From positions 250,588 through 307,271 of the forward strand of contig KQ965782.1 in the NCBI GenBank assembly GCA_001574975.1: DNA of 56,684 nucleotides, given 5' to 3'. A program made the translations under genes and the position numbers. Positions within the stretch are counted from its first letter, which is position 1, and the number at the start of each line of letters is the position of its first letter. This DNA comes from Gonapodya prolifera JEL478 (Eukaryota; Monoblepharomycota; Monoblepharidomycetes; Monoblepharidales; Gonapodyaceae). The notes beneath the pieces were generated by a model that worked only from the letters and a program-made list of their open reading frames with translations, was not told where the DNA came from and made no database searches. Below are positions 1 through 12,900 of this stretch, piece by piece.

Positions 1-264
1 TCCGAAGGGTCCCGTGACATGAATGTGACGGTATTCTCGCCGAGCGAAGGGTGGTAGATGGTGCCGACATCCATTGTGTGGAAGCCCAGGCATTCGGTGT
101 AGAATTTCACTGCAGCCAAGAAGAAGCGGTGCGTTTTTCATCGGGTTTCAGCGACGATTGCAGTGAAAATCGGATGCGAGGATCGACTCACCCTGTTTCT
201 CCATGTCGTAGACATGGATTCCGACGTGAGACATGTGCAAGTTCTTCACCTCGTGCTTTGCCAT
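1..264 (-). CDS. VOC/glyoxalase-fold protein, 5' part only
   Basis: Vicinal-oxygen-chelate family protein (glyoxalase, bleomycin resistance, extradiol dioxygenase superfamily). Two exons are seen: 192..264 with the ATG, and 1..109, joined across an 82-nt intron (110..191) with GTGAGT donor and CTGCAG acceptor. The protein begins MAKHEVKNLHMSHVGIHVYD and continues with VKFYTECLGFHTMDVG. This is the classic first beta-alpha-beta module: a conserved His in SHVGIHV as putative first metal ligand, followed by the FYTECLGF helix. The gene leaves the window to the left, so the second half with the remaining ligands is not visible and the reaction cannot be assigned. It is divergent from a flavin monooxygenase 262 bp away. 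That pairing is common for aromatic-compound breakdown, which is an inference here. Confidence 0.82.
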
Positions 265-526
265 TTCGCTGGTTGGAGTTTGCTTTGGGTGATGGGTGGA
301 TAAAAACACTGAGCTGCATCGCCTTGTCCTTTATAAGATGGGGTGGGCTGAAAAATCGACCCGAAGGGCGGGTAATTGGGTGTGAGTCGTAACGCCTGCG
401 GACAGCGGATTTTCATGTCCCCCACTTACGGCCGGCCCACTATCATCCCGTGGCATGTTTATCTCCAAAAATGGAACGAAACCACGACACTTTTCACACT
501 TCTCGTAAAGTTTCACTACACTTGAC
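265..526. promoter_or_regulatory. Divergent intergenic region, VOC gene / monooxygenase
   Basis: The 262 bp between the two divergent start codons must hold both promoters. I see no convincing TATA box or operator; the region is called only from gene arrangement. Confidence 0.4.
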
Positions 527-2603
527 ATGACTATCGACGAGTTTGACGTCGCAATTGTCGGCTACGGGTGAGAAACAACATCACTTCCTTCTACAGCGCG
601 ATTCCAGTCTCTAACTTCTTTCTCTTTCTCTTTTAAGACCGACCGGTGCCGTTCTGGCCAATCTTCTCGGGTTGACTGGAATTAAGGTTGCCGTTATTGA
701 GCGCACACGATCCATCGACCCGAAGCCGCGTGTTATGCGGAAGGGTGGAGAGTGATGCAGGTTGCTGGAGTTGTCAAGGACTTCATTCCTAAATCCACGT
801 GGTTATCGCTACTCGTGGTGTTGATTGTTTGGAACGTCTGAAACTCTGCTTTATTTCTAGCGAACTTGCCGGCGGTGTCTACACTGGAGTCGATGGAGAG
901 CCAATTCTTCATTTTGAAGTTGATCCGGTTAGTACAAGTACATGCCAACGTGAACTCAACCGTGTATGCCACAATAATTTTCGTCTTTCATTTATGTAGA
1001 ATCCACCGTTCGCCCAAGGGTGGCACCCCGCCGTTGTATCATTCAGACGGAGCTCGAAGAAGATATCCGTAAAGGCGTCAAGCAATTCTCGAACGTCAAG
1101 GAGCTCTTGGGGTACAGTGTATTCGGGCTCGGGGAAGAGGCCGAAGCTGTGACGTTGAAGCTTCGCGTGTTCAACGAAGAGACTGGAACTGCCACAGACA
1201 CGGCCGGAGAAATGAGTATTCGGGCAAAGTTCGTCATGGGATGCGACGGGGGCAACAGCGCAATCCGGAAGCTCATCAACACCAAAATGAACAGTCTTGG
1301 ATTTGATGAGGTTCGTCGCGTTTCATCACTGCAATTGCTCACTGACTGAATCCCCTTGGTGACACTCCGCGTTGCTTCCCTCGCTAGTGGTGGGCGGCTA
1401 TTGATGCCTACGTCCTCAGGGACGACGCCACCAAGCACTTGGACCCCGCTCGCGGATACCTCTACTGCAACCCGAAGCTCCTGGCTTGACGTTCCCTTGC
1501 CCGCGCAACATTCGAAGGTGGGAAGTTAAGCTTCTCCCGAACGAAGGTAAGAGTACAGGCTATGATCATGTGCGTGTGGGAACACGTGAATTCTACCGGT
1601 TTTCCCAAATAGACCCGGCGGACTTCTCTCATCCCGAGACTGGACCTGAACGGTGCATGAAGCTTGGGGAGGAGTTCGGCACCGACTTGGACTCACTGAA
1701 GCTCTGGCGCGCAGCGACGTACCAGCTTCACTGTCTCGTCGCGGACAAATTCTCCTCGAAAAGCATGAGGGTGTTCATCGCCGGTGACGCTGGTGAGAAA
1801 GTCTCGCACTTCTACATTGGGCGACATTAAGCATTGTGTCATCATTTTTGCAGCGCACCAAATGCCTCCGTTCATGGGACAAGGACTTGTCTCCGGCGTT
1901 CGTGACGCCAGTTTCCTCGCCTGGAGACTGGCGTACCACCTCAAGAATGAGCAATTGATTCCCCCGACCGAGTCGAAAGTCCTCGCCAGCTACGAGGTTG
2001 AACTCAAGCCTTACATCACGAGCATTGTCGGAATGACCAAGTATCTGGGCAACCTCATCGGAGAGCCGGACATGGAGAAAGCAACAAAGCGCGACTTGGC
2101 CATGCGAGAAGCCATGAAGAGTCAAGAAAAGGCCGTGAGCAGGGAGGATCGGCTACCAGTTTTGTTGGGTGGTATCATTGGTTTGGGAACGCCTGGGGCA
2201 GAGAAGAACTTTGTTCAGCCTTTTGCGTTCTCTGCGGACGGAAGAGGGAGATGTTGGACGACTTCCTCCCACATGTCGATCGCCAGAGCACCTCTTGGTG
2301 GGCGCAACTGTGGACTCGGTCAGCGAGTGGCTTAATGCAGACAATTCCGCTTTCTTTGACCAAATGGGTGGGCAAAAGCTGGTCTGCCTGGCAAAGGACG
2401 CGAAGGATGGGTTCGCCGGGGAAGTCGCAGGCGTGCGAGTGGTGCGGGAAGAAGACACCATCTTGACTGACTGGCTAAAGTTGCATGGAAATGCCACTGT
2501 TGCGGTTGTGCGACCAGATCGTAGCTTCTGTTACGGTACGGCTTCATCTGCGGAGGGTCTTAATGATCTCTTGGTTACTTCGCAGAAGATGATCGTTGTG
2601 TGA
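527..2603 (+). pseudogene. FAD-dependent aromatic monooxygenase, frameshifted
   Basis: Homologue of the PheA/MhpA-type flavin monooxygenases that hydroxylate aromatic rings with NAD(P)H and O2. Exons by splice signals: 527..567, 638..801, 861..927, 1000..1310, 1388..1546, 1613..1792, 1854..2603, about 557 residues. The N-terminus has the FAD Rossmann motif VAIVGYGPTGAVLANLLG (GxGxxG). The middle has M-GCDGGNSAIRK (the DG fingerprint), and exons 6-7 together encode FIAGDAAHQMPPFMGQGL (the GD motif contacting FAD ribose). The C-terminus is a thioredoxin-like tail. The frame breaks about five times: near 752 (exon 2), 1042 (exon 4), 1480 (exon 5), and near 2245 and 2290 (exon 7), each explained by a single-base indel. 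Introns and conserved blocks are otherwise intact, so decay is recent or these are local sequence errors. Neighbouring genes read cleanly, favouring a pseudogene. Confidence 0.75.
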
Positions 2604-3518
2604 AAAATGATGGGATGCTCGTTGTGATGAGATGATTGTTGTTATTGTTGTTTAATTATCATTGGGGACAAGACGTACATAATATTCTCGTTGCAGTATT
2701 TGACTTCCGAACAGGTAGCTCAAAATCTCCGCACCAGCTTCAGTAGTTCATATTCAGTCCCGAGGATGATTCGGGTTGGACTCTCACCTGGAGGAGGATT
2801 TCAATAAGGGCTTTTGAAGAATGATATGCCCATGTCTGTTTCATCAATAAGACTTCCAAGGTTTCCGATGAAAATAATTGCACATTACTTGTCGGTCCTG
2901 AATGTGCCTTAAAAGCTTGTTATATTCCTCTGCTTCATGCTTACGGTAACAGTCCCGAACGAAGGCAAGAGTGGCAGCTTTTCATTGACTTGAATTTAAA
3001 TCGAAAAATTGGTGGCAACGTTTGTTACAGCGTGGAGTGCGAATCAGAGAGTCCGTCACCGACTCCATGTTGTTCCCTTGTCTAGTTCCAGAAATTGTTT
3101 TCATCTACCCACCTCTGCCGCCGCCTTTATAACATAAAGGATGCCCACGGGGTGGAAGTCGCAATCCATGTGAAGGGAAACCTCGAGTGCCATCACCAGA
3201 AACACAACAATGGCTGATTCCGTCGCACAATCAGTCAGCAACAAGCGGTAGAAACTGAGAGAGTACTCGCTCTTACCTCGTCGGCCGGACTTGATGGCTG
3301 GTGGTCTGAACGTTGCAGGGTGACTTGAGCGGTAACATTCCAAACCAACGACCGGTGAGCACCGCACGGAGCCATCCACAGTGAAGGGCCTGTGGTGAAC
3401 GCCAATCGGCCAATGATCCCCGAAAGCCGGGTGAAATGGAAGGCATCTGAGGTGCAACCGACCACAGTCGAGGCCCAAATTTATCCGCTTCAGCAATCAA
3501 CTCACTGGAATAAAGGAG
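2604..3518. other. Intergenic, nothing recognised
   Basis: 915 bp between the monooxygenase and the F-box gene. It has only short overlapping open frames on both strands and no family signature or obvious repeat. A longer open frame that starts at 3392 upstream of the F-box gene is not used in my model. Confidence 0.5.
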
Positions 3519-4897
3519 ATGCTGCATCCACCGGAGCTGCTTCTGGCCATTTTCGGTCAGTACAACAACCCATCTCCTACTCTGCCGTCGTCAGAAACAC
3601 TCTATTGTCTCTCTTTCAAGTCCAACTAAACGCGGAATCTCTTCTCGCATCCTCTCTCGTATCCCACTCATGGAGGGAATCCGCATTGCACATTTTGGTC
3701 TCAAACCCACCCTTGCGGTCCCGAATGGCCCTTGTTGGCTACCTCGACATGCTGTCGCGACACCTATACCTACGAGATTCGGTCAACCAGCTCGACCTGG
3801 ACCGAATCGGCGACCCGCTCGGCATTTCCGAGTTCCAACGGATTGCCGAATTTGCCATGCCGAGACTGAGAAAGCTGACGCTGCCCCGACAATACCGTCT
3901 CCTGTCGGCGTTCACAGAGCGCGACTCCACAGTTCAATCTCTCCTTGCGAGTGCAGAACGGCTTGAATCGCTTGACTGCGCTTCTTACGCCTTTGGCGAA
4001 GACTCGTTCAGGACCCTGAACGACCTCCCCACTGTCACGAGCCTCACCCGCGTCTTTATCTCCACCAGGAGGGACAGCGAACTACTGTGCAAATTTATCG
4101 AGCGCCATCCAAAGATTGTGAAGCTTGGCGTAGACGGGTTCCCGGACACGTACGGCGATGATGTTCTTTTGGCCTTGTGCCAGTACTCCACCGAACTGCA
4201 CGACTTTTCCGTAGGACACTCGTGGAACGTGTCGCCAGATGCAGCAGTGGAGTTTATCGGGAAGAGGGGACCGTCCATGACCGGACTCAGTGCGAGAGCG
4301 ACTCCGGGATTCTTCTCACTTGGCGTTCTTCAGGGACTCTCCCAGGCGACACGGCTTCAATGCCTCAGTCTTTGCTGTGGCAGCACCGTGTACGCCCTCT
4401 CCTCCGACTCCCTCCGGCTGCTCTGTCGCACAATTTCTCCCGTTCGAGTGCTGGTCCTGCAACGGCAGGTTCACTTGGACGGAGACATCCTCACCCGTTT
4501 GTGCGAGCGGCTAGCGCCCACGCTCGTTGGCCTGGACGTTTCTGGATGTGTGCTCCTTCCGGAAGAAAGCCTCCTCGACGCGTTTGGCGGCGAGGAAGGA
4601 ACACGCCTAGAACGACTTGAGCAGTTGAACCTCTGCGACGTGCCCACGGTTACCGACAAAGTACTCAATACCCTTGCGACACACTTTGCAACAACTTTGA
4701 CGTGTTTGGATGTTGGGACGACCCAAATTACGGATCAGGGTTTGCACAACCTAGTCGAGGAGTGTACCGATTTGCAGTGGCTTAGCTTTTTCACCGTGGG
4801 AATGGAAATGCCCTTGACGCGAGAGGCTGTGAAGCGTAAAGGCATCCACGTTGCCGAGAGCCTGTTTTGGATCGATTGGCGGTTGGTGGGGTGGTGA
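3519..4897 (+). CDS. F-box / leucine-rich repeat protein
   Basis: Probable substrate-recognition subunit of an SCF ubiquitin ligase. Two exons, 3519..3555 and 3621..4897, 437 residues. The small first exon matters: splicing the 65-nt intron (GTCAGT...TTTCAAG) joins MLHPPELLLAIF to VQLNAESLLASSLVSHSWRE, which restores a complete F-box (LPPELLL-IF ... L--S-LVSH-WRE) at residues 1-45. Reading through without splicing gives a longer open frame from 3392 but destroys the F-box, so I chose the spliced start. The rest is a series of degenerate leucine-rich repeats of the AMN1/FBXL type, such as LVGLDVSGCVLLPEESLL and TLTCLDVGTTQITDQGLHNL. It ends in LFWIDWRLVGW at the stop. The intron and F-box assignment are strong; the substrate is unknown. 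Confidence 0.8.
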
Positions 4898-4944
4898 TGC
4901 GAGAGCCTGTTTTGGATCGATTGGCGGTTGGTGGGGTGGTGATG
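4855..4944 (+). repeat. 45-bp tandem duplication over the F-box gene stop codon
   Basis: Two adjacent identical 45-bp copies (4855..4899 and 4900..4944). Copy 1 contains the last 14 sense codons and the TGA of the F-box/LRR gene. Copy 2 lies just downstream as a non-coding echo. Confidence 0.95.
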
Positions 4945-5089
4945 AACATCAAGTGTCCAAAAGTACATCGAGTTGCTATTGCTGTATTCATTTCATTTGA
5001 TACATCAACAATAGTGATCGTGAGGTCACAAAATATTGAAGGAAGTGAACGGAAATAAAGTTATTTGCAACTGGCGAGTGGAGAAACAA

Positions 5090-8000
5090 ATGCTCTGGGA
5101 TGCGCTGACCAGGCGGGACCTTGACTGGCTCCGTGCCCTCCTGCGTCGCTCTACGACGGATCCCAACGCTGTCGACTCTCTTGGCCGAACCGCGTTGCAC
5201 GTCGCTGTGCAAACGGGCGATCGGGACGTTACACTCGCCCTACTCGAAAGCGACCGCGTCAACGTCAACGCCGTCGATGCGGAGAGCGGATGGACTCCAC
5301 TGCATATGGCATTTTATTCGGGAAGGCTCCTCGTAGCGGCAGACTTGTTGAAACGAAAACCGGACTTGACCATCACCGATCGCGAGGGGAAGACGCCAAT
5401 CGACCTTCTCTTGGCGTCGTACCTCCGCGCGCCACATCAACTGGGCGACGGAGGCGAGAGCGATGCATTGAAAGAAAAGGATTTCGACAGCGATGACGAG
5501 TCGTCCCCCGTCAGCAGTGGTCTTCTGCCACACTCCACTGCGGTTTTCGTCTGGGGAAGCAATGCAAACCACACGCTGGGAGTACCGGGCGACAAGGCGT
5601 ACCCCGAGCGGGTGGAGCTTGCTGCAAAGAGCAAGGTCTCCCTCGAAACGTTAAGCCAACACCAACCGATTGTGAATCAGGTTGTCATGGTGAGGACGCC
5701 TCAAGCGAAAGAGGCACCGCATCATAAATTGAATTTGTGACCGTCGGCAGGGCAAGTTTCACACTGTATTCCTCACTTCTGAAGGGGCGTATGGTTGTGG
5801 ATACGGATTAGGCGGACGATTGGGTTTGGGCGACCAAGAAACCCGCTTGGAGCCCAAAATAATCCCTCTCCCGTTCACGGCCTTCTCTGTATCGACCGGC
5901 CCGGACCATACCATTTTTGTTTCGAAACGTGGTGAGGTGTTCACGTGTGGCAGCAACGAGCACGGCCAGCTGGGGTACCCTGTGGAAAGTGCCGGGTCCG
6001 AAGTGCCCCACGCGAAAGATCTGCGAGAAGTAACGGCACTTAAGAAGATTGTGGTGCTTGGGGCGGCTGCGGGGAAGTGAGTGAAGCTGTACCCCACGGA
6101 TGAAGAAAGGAGTAAAGAGCACCCCACCAGGTTTCACTCCGCAGTTTACACGAGCACTGGCGCTGTGTACACATGGGGGCTCAATACGGGCCAATTGGGG
6201 TATCCCATCCCACCTAATGCAGTCTCGGAGATCTCCGAAACACCACGAAAGGTGCCTTCTCTCACGTCCGGCCAAACCATCCTCCAAATTGCCGCAACCA
6301 ACAATGCGACTTGCGTCCTACTTGATTCTCATGACATTTTGGTGTTTTGTGGATTCGGAGTCGAGAAAGTCATCTTCCCACCCCCAATACCCTTCAATGC
6401 AAAGATGAAAGATGGGAGCAAAGTGTTCAAGTTTTATCGCTCTGCAAAAGTAAAGGACACAAGCAAGATTGTCAAGATCACAGCCAACAACTTCCAATTC
6501 CTGGCGTGAGTATGACGAGAAAAGGTTGCCACTTTACGTTTCTTGACGAGAATCAAACTCTAGATTGACGGAGGCAGGCGATGTCATTACATGGGTTCCA
6601 CCGGACGTCCAATACGCCGAGGACTGGCGACAGAAACATTTTTGTCCCCAGAAGCGACCTAAACGAATCTGGTCGCGGCGAAACAAACACCTGAAAGCTG
6701 TCGATGTTGCGATTGGACTTGATTCGGCCGTACTCTTGGTTACAGAAGCCGGAAACGTGTTTCAGGGGAACCCGAGAAAGGAGATCAAGTCTGGGGGTGG
6801 GGTAGAAGGAGCCTTTTACAAGTACACCAAGGTTCCCGGATTGCAGCATATTCGGAGTGTTGCGGCAAGCTCTGCAGGTGAGGTCCGCACGACGTTTATG
6901 TGTCCTGATATCCGAACATCTCAATGTGTCGCGCTTTGTGCAGGAGCGTTCGCTGCCGTTCGTTCGGACAGCAGACCAATGCCAAACTCTATCGAGACCG
7001 CCTCTCTGAAAGACGCACTTTGTGGCGCCTTCGAACATATCGTGCAAAGGGATGTGGATGAACAGGACGAATTTGCAGATGTTGTCTTCAGCGTGTCCGG
7101 ACGTGAAGTCTGGGCACACCGTATTGTGCTTGCGTGTCGCTCTGAGTTTTTCAAAAACCTTTTTAGCGTCTTGGACGATGGTGTCGAGGGCGCTCTTGAC
7201 TACCTCCCCGCAGATTGGAACGTCTGCAGAGCTGACGAGCCTACAGAGTTTGAATCCAGGGGAGTGGTCAGAATTACAATCGAGAATCTGCACTCCCAAT
7301 CACTGTATGCTGCACTGGAATGGGTGAGGTTGCACTTCATGTCTTCTTCATCGCTGGCAATTGATGGTGTTTGGCACACTTCCTGCTTACTCCCACAGTT
7401 TTATACGGGGGTTTACAAGCGTATTTGGGATGATGGCGTATACATCGCCATGAATTCTTCAGAATCGAAGAAGAAAAAGAAGGCCGGCAAGTCAAAGCAA
7501 GATGCATCCGTCATTCTGTACAATGAGTGGGGTATGCTTGCAAAGCTCCTGAGGATCCGCGTGGAAAGCCAGTAAGAGAGGCACCTCTCATTCTCTCAAA
7601 CATGCGAATTGAAGCATTGCTGTTAGTGCAACTGGTCAAACTTCGAGTACAGTTCTGGCAAAGGATTGGCTTGCAGTTCGACCCACAGATGACAAAACAC
7701 CGTACGGTGACATCGTGGTTCTCCTGTCGGACTCGTCAATGCTTTGCCATCAAGTTGTTCTCACCAACAGAAGGTACACGTGACTGATGCTCTTCACATC
7801 TCATGCCGCCAACAAAATGCTCTTGTAAGCCCCTACTTCAAGGCTTTGCTTTCTACTGGCTCGACTTGGATGAGAAGAAACGACAAGAACCAAGTCATGG
7901 TTGATCTTTCACATATTCGGAGAGAGGTTTTTCAAGTCATTGTGGATATGCTTTATTCCGACCAGTCCGTGGATCTATTCCGTAAAGTCGAACGGGATAC

Positions 8001-9700
8001 AATCACGGAGTGGATCAATTTCATCGTCGAAGTACTTGCCGCGGCTACGGAACTGTTACTCGAGAAATTGAAGGTGAGAAACTACAAGAGTATCAATCTC
8101 GCTACCCACTGATTGGATGTCTCTATGAAGGATGTTTGCAGTTATCTTCTCAACATGGTCTTATCGGTGCGGAACGTGACAGATCTTCTGGAGGTGTCTG
8201 ACATGTACGACTGTGCTCTAAAGCCAAAGTGCATCGAATTTTTTATTGACAACCTCGAAACGATCGTGGAGGCACATGCTCTCGAAACGATATCCAATGA
8301 AATCTTGGAAGACATCAGCAACACTTTGCAAACTCTGCAGCTGATGAAAATACCCTATATGAGAGGACCTGGCGGTTTTTATGACCGTCTCAGAAACGCT
8401 GCGTCGTACTCAACGACATCTGCAATCGATGATCGTGACACAAACGAATACATTGTATTCGACGACCGTGTGGCAGCATCTCCATTGAAAAGTTCAAGCA
8501 GAGTATTGCCAGTGCACAAAGCTCGTGAACGAAATCAACGTGACAGTGTCGAAGACATGAAAGTGGACAGAGAAATGTCACTTGCAGCCAGACTAACCGT
8601 TACATCACGTTCTGCTGAGCGTCCGTCAGCTCCTCGGAGTGACTCCCGAACGGAAAGTGGACCTCTATCTTCATTATCGTCCCCGCCAGGAGTGCTGAGC
8701 CGTTCGTGGCGGTCTCCGAATGAAGCAAGGTACGTTAATCTTCATTTGACCGAATCGTTGGGCTCACATTGCAAATTCACCAAGGTCCAAGTCCGTTTCG
8801 CTGCTGGATATTATGGCAGAAGAGTCGAAAGACACTTTGAGGCCAGCCAATCCATCTGTTCCCGTTTCGGTGGGTGGACGAGGCAAGACGAGTTTGTTCG
8901 TGTTTTTCATTTTGGATTTCCAGATACCGACTCCAACCGGTTCAGTGCAAGGTGCAAAGCTTTCGCAGAGAGAGCGCAAGCGAGCCGCCATGCAGTCGAT
9001 ACCGTCATCTCCGGGAAGCTCAAGTCCTTCCTCCTCCAAACCCGCCTGGGCTGTCATCAAGCCCATTCAGAATCAAGCATCGGTGGCACCAATGCCTGTG
9101 ACGGAGAAAGCGAAACCTGTGATGATACAACCCCTGCAGAAGTCTTCGAGTTCCGGGAATGGGAGTGTGGACAAGTTGGTTGTTCGGGAAATTTTTAGCT
9201 GAATGGTATCCTTTTTCACACTTCGACGCCCACCAGAACCTCCGAAGGTTTCGCTAAATCTCCGCCTACCTTGTCAACGTCCCCAAACGCAGCTACAGTA
9301 CGGAAGCCCAACGGTGGAACTGCGGGATGGAGCACGCGCCCACCACCCAGGAGCCAACCGCAGTACTTTGAGCAATATCCCGCATTGCTATCTTCTTCCC
9401 GCCCCCCTCCCTCCATCGTGGATGTCGAGCAAGATATTGTGATCGTTCCACCTGAACCACAACGTGAGATTTCCACAAGTCACTGTTGTACAGCCATTTA
9501 ACTTTCTCTTTTCTCTAGTGCCTGTTTCATCCCCTTTCGCAGAGAACGCCACACTCCCAGATGTCACCTTCCAATTTTTTCCACCTCCTCGTCCTCCTAG
9601 TCCTCCACCAACTTTTGTCGACGCAGCCCCCCGTCGGCGAAATCGAAACCCTAGGGGCCCACATGACTCAAATAGATCTCGGCAAAGGAAAGAAAGATAG
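5090..9700 (+). CDS. IBTK: IBTK-like ankyrin-RCC1-BTB-BTB protein
   Basis: Homologue of inhibitor of Bruton tyrosine kinase and fungal Btb1-type proteins, which act as Cullin-3 substrate adaptors. Exons: 5090..5689, 5751..6076, 6131..6505, 6564..6877, 6944..7323, 7399..7571, 7627..7773, 7830..8073, 8131..8729, 8785..9174, 9237..9463, 9519..9700; 1318 residues, close to human IBTK. Order: ankyrin repeats at about 1-125 (GRTALHVAVQTGDRDVTLAL, GWTPLHMAFYSGRL); RCC1 blades at about 170-480 (GCGYGLGGRLGLGD, CGSNEHGQLGYP, YTWGLNTGQLGYP); BTB 1 at about 575-730 (FADVVFSVSGREVWAHRIVL); BTB 2 at about 745-860 (GDIVVLLSDSSMLCHQVVL then SPYFKALL). A disordered Ser/Pro-rich tail holds the family motifs SVSLLDIMAEESK and KLSQRERKRA. 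The first in-frame ATG is at 5090. The acceptor at 7626 (alternative 7614) and the last two introns are the least certain. Confidence 0.88.
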
Positions 9701-9913
9701 AATAGTTGCATATTGTGATTTTGAAAAGATGGCGCAGTTGAGGCGAGGCCCGGCAATACTCCTGCCACTCACATTTTTCCCACCTTTGTTACCCTTTCCC
9801 TGATCCGGACCTCACCGGAGTCTACTGTTGTTCATTGGGTCTTTTCTGCTTTTGGCCGTGGCGGGATGCCCCTTGCATTTCACTGAAACTTCGCAGTTGG
9901 CCTAAAGTCGGAA

Positions 9914-12900
9914 ATGGCGGACAGCAGTGACTCGTTTGCATCAGTTTTACAGCCAAAAGCCAAGCAGCCAAATCAAGTAAGATGTCAAATCGTTGCGTTG
10001 ATCGTCGTCCACTTTCAAAGCTTGCTTCGCCTCTTGACATGGTGAACTCTTCGCATCCTTGCCGATATTCCATCAAATCTTCATTAGATAGCCTCCATTC
10101 TTGAAGGACGAGCGGAATGGGTAGAGCAACCGGGGAATCTTTCACCTGCGAAGGACATCAGCAGGTCGAGCAGTGCTCCTCCCACCCAACTGACACTTCT
10201 GAATCGCATAAACGTCAGTGAGACTTGTCCACTAAAAAACAGTCACATCGTAGTAAACCTTTCTCTAGGTTGAGGAGGAAGCTGTCGATCCCATCACTTT
10301 CGACCCAGAGTACGCAGCATACTATCACCACCATGCCAGGTTGGATCCTCGCCTCCCTCCCCCACTTTATGCCCCTGGACAGTCCTGGCAGGTTTGGAGC
10401 AATGGAAAAGTACCTCGTTCTGTGTCTCATGGCAGTGAGTTGCGCAATCAGGAGCGAGCACAGGGAATGGAACAAAATGTCGGTGATGATCCTCGGATGC
10501 ATTTACGGGCGGTGAGTTCTTGTTCCCCCATTCATGTTTCAGTTTTAGTATCTCAATCCTTCGCAAGGATCGTACAATGGACGAACGCTACTCACCGGAG
10601 CCACGAGGAGCACAGTGGACGCATGATATATTGGGAGACCGTTTCGATCCGCAGTCACCAGGAAAGCGTAAAAATCTTGTAGAGTTGATCCAAGAGGTTA
10701 GTTTTCTTTAGTGGTACCTCCGTAACGCCATGTTAAGCATCCGCCAAAGGACTTTCCACGTACCCCGTCCCCGGCTTTCGCTCATCTTCATCCCCCTCCT
10801 CATCGCCGACAATTGACGCCCTCCCTGATGGACGGAGACACGCGCGAAATAATGAAGGAACAAATTCGGGAGCAACTCAGGGAGATGGATAACGAGGAGG
10901 ACGAACGGAGTCGAGTGGCTGCTGTTGTAGCGCAAGCTCTCGACAGCAAGGACGATATTGGTATAATGCCCGGAGCTCCCCCCAGAGCTTCTTCGACGCC
11001 ACCAAATCTGGGCCCATACTCGCCCATGCGTCCACCACAAACTCCTCCCGAATACGCCGAGTCCTTACCATCCGAAGTGATCATGGGAATGCGGAATCTT
11101 TCTATGCAAGGGGTAAGCTGTGAATGCGGTCTCAGCTTAACAAGAAATAGAAGCGAATCTGCCACAGGAGATCTATGAAATGCGCACCCCTATTCGTCCC
11201 ACAATGAATAGCCCTTACACAACAGGATACGCTGATCCTGGCCAAGTCGGTGAGTGCATTTGCAAGTACTTGGGGATTGCTTGTTCGAAAGCAAACTTGG
11301 ACTCTTAAGTACGCCCACCGAATCAGCAGTACTCTCCCAGACCGTCACCTGCTATGTTTGACCAATGGCGTATGCGTGACGGCTCTCGCTCTCCGGGCTA
11401 CCACGACCATCACACAAATCCTCCAATGGTTGACCGAATGGGAGCTGGCGCCCTTGGACTCTTGCACGGTGGTGTATATCCTGTCGGCTTTGATGGCCGA
11501 CGGGTGCACAACTATGCGGGGCAGTATCTACAACCGGAACCAGAGATGACACGACGAATGTCGGTCCCCCATAATTTTGGATATCCGTCTCCACCGATGG
11601 GGCCAACTCCATCAACAGGTTACGGGAATATGTACAATGGTGGCTATGGAGGATTCGCCGGAGGCAGACGTGACCTTCCGGTGCACCAAGAAAGGCGCGG
11701 TAGAAGCCATCAGAGCTATTCGCCACAACACGGCGCGAACGGTTTGTCTCCTCGAGAACAAAATCGTTGGAGCACCCCTGACATTGAATCGGAGCAAGAG
11801 CGCGAGAGACACCTCACCCGAAACCGGTCCTCTGATTATCAAGTTCAAGCACTCAACGGCTACGGAGCACCGATAGCGAACGGAAATCGTCGCGATCGCC
11901 ACGATGATACTGCCCATGCCGGACGAAGCCCCCTCTTGGAAGAGTTCCGTGGAAACAAGAGCAAGAAGTACGAACTCCGAGTAAGTTTTTACCGTCTTTA
12001 TTGTGTTTTTGCCTTTGTTAGTGACAATTGCTCTCTCAGGACATTATTGGCCACATTGTGGAATTTAGTGGTGACCAGCATGGATCTCGTTTCATCCAAC
12101 AGAAGCTGGAGCTGGCGTCTATGGAAGAAAAACATGATGTTTTCGAGGAACTGTACCCACATGCATTGCAACTCATGACTGACGTTTTTGGAAACTACGT
12201 GATTCAAAAGTTCTTCGAGCATGGTGAGGATTGGATCGATTGGTGAAACACTGGAGACTCACTCGGCATCGTTAGGTAATCAGATGCAAAAGAATGCACT
12301 CGCTCAACAGATGAAAGGACACGTGCTTGCTCTATCCTTGCAAATGTATGGGTGCAGAGTCGTGCAAAAGGGATTGGAATACCTTGGTCCGGAAGAGCAA
12401 GCACTGCTTGTTATCGAGCTCGACGGGAACGTTTTGAAATGTGTCAAGGACCAAAATGGGAACCACGTGATCCAAAAAGCCATCGAGCGGGTACCACCGC
12501 AGAGTATCACCTTTATTATCGAATCGTTCCGAAATCAGGTTTATGGATTGGCCACACATCCTTATGGATGTCGCGTCATTCAGCGTATTTTTGAGCACTG
12601 CAGCGAGGAACAAGCAGTGAGTGCTGACTCCTTTTTTCTGCGCTCGAATTGTCTTTTAGTCAATCAAGTTGAAATACACCGTGCAGAAACCTTTACTGGA
12701 GGAGCTTCATCGCTACACTGTGAATCTCATACAAGATCAGTATGGGAATTATGTGATCCAACATGTGCTGGAACATGGAAAGCCAACCGATAAGTCCACC
12801 ATTGTGAACAAAGTGCGAGGACAAGTCCTCGCTTTGAGCAAACACAAGTTTGCGAGTAATGTGGTTGAGAAGTGTGTCGCATACGGTAGCAAGAGAGATC

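Noticed and set aside
527-2603. General sequencing error as the cause of all frameshifts in the window
   Set aside because: About 20 kb of hand-modelled coding sequence in other genes reads without a single indel, while the breaks cluster in one monooxygenase, one trefoil gene and transposon or pseudogene sequence.
3392-3555. Longer open frame upstream of the F-box gene as the true N-terminus
   Set aside because: It removes the F-box. Splicing 3556..3620 from the ATG at 3519 restores the motif exactly.
5036-5089. Upstream extension of the IBTK-like frame
   Set aside because: It begins with TTG, not ATG; the first ATG in frame is at 5090.
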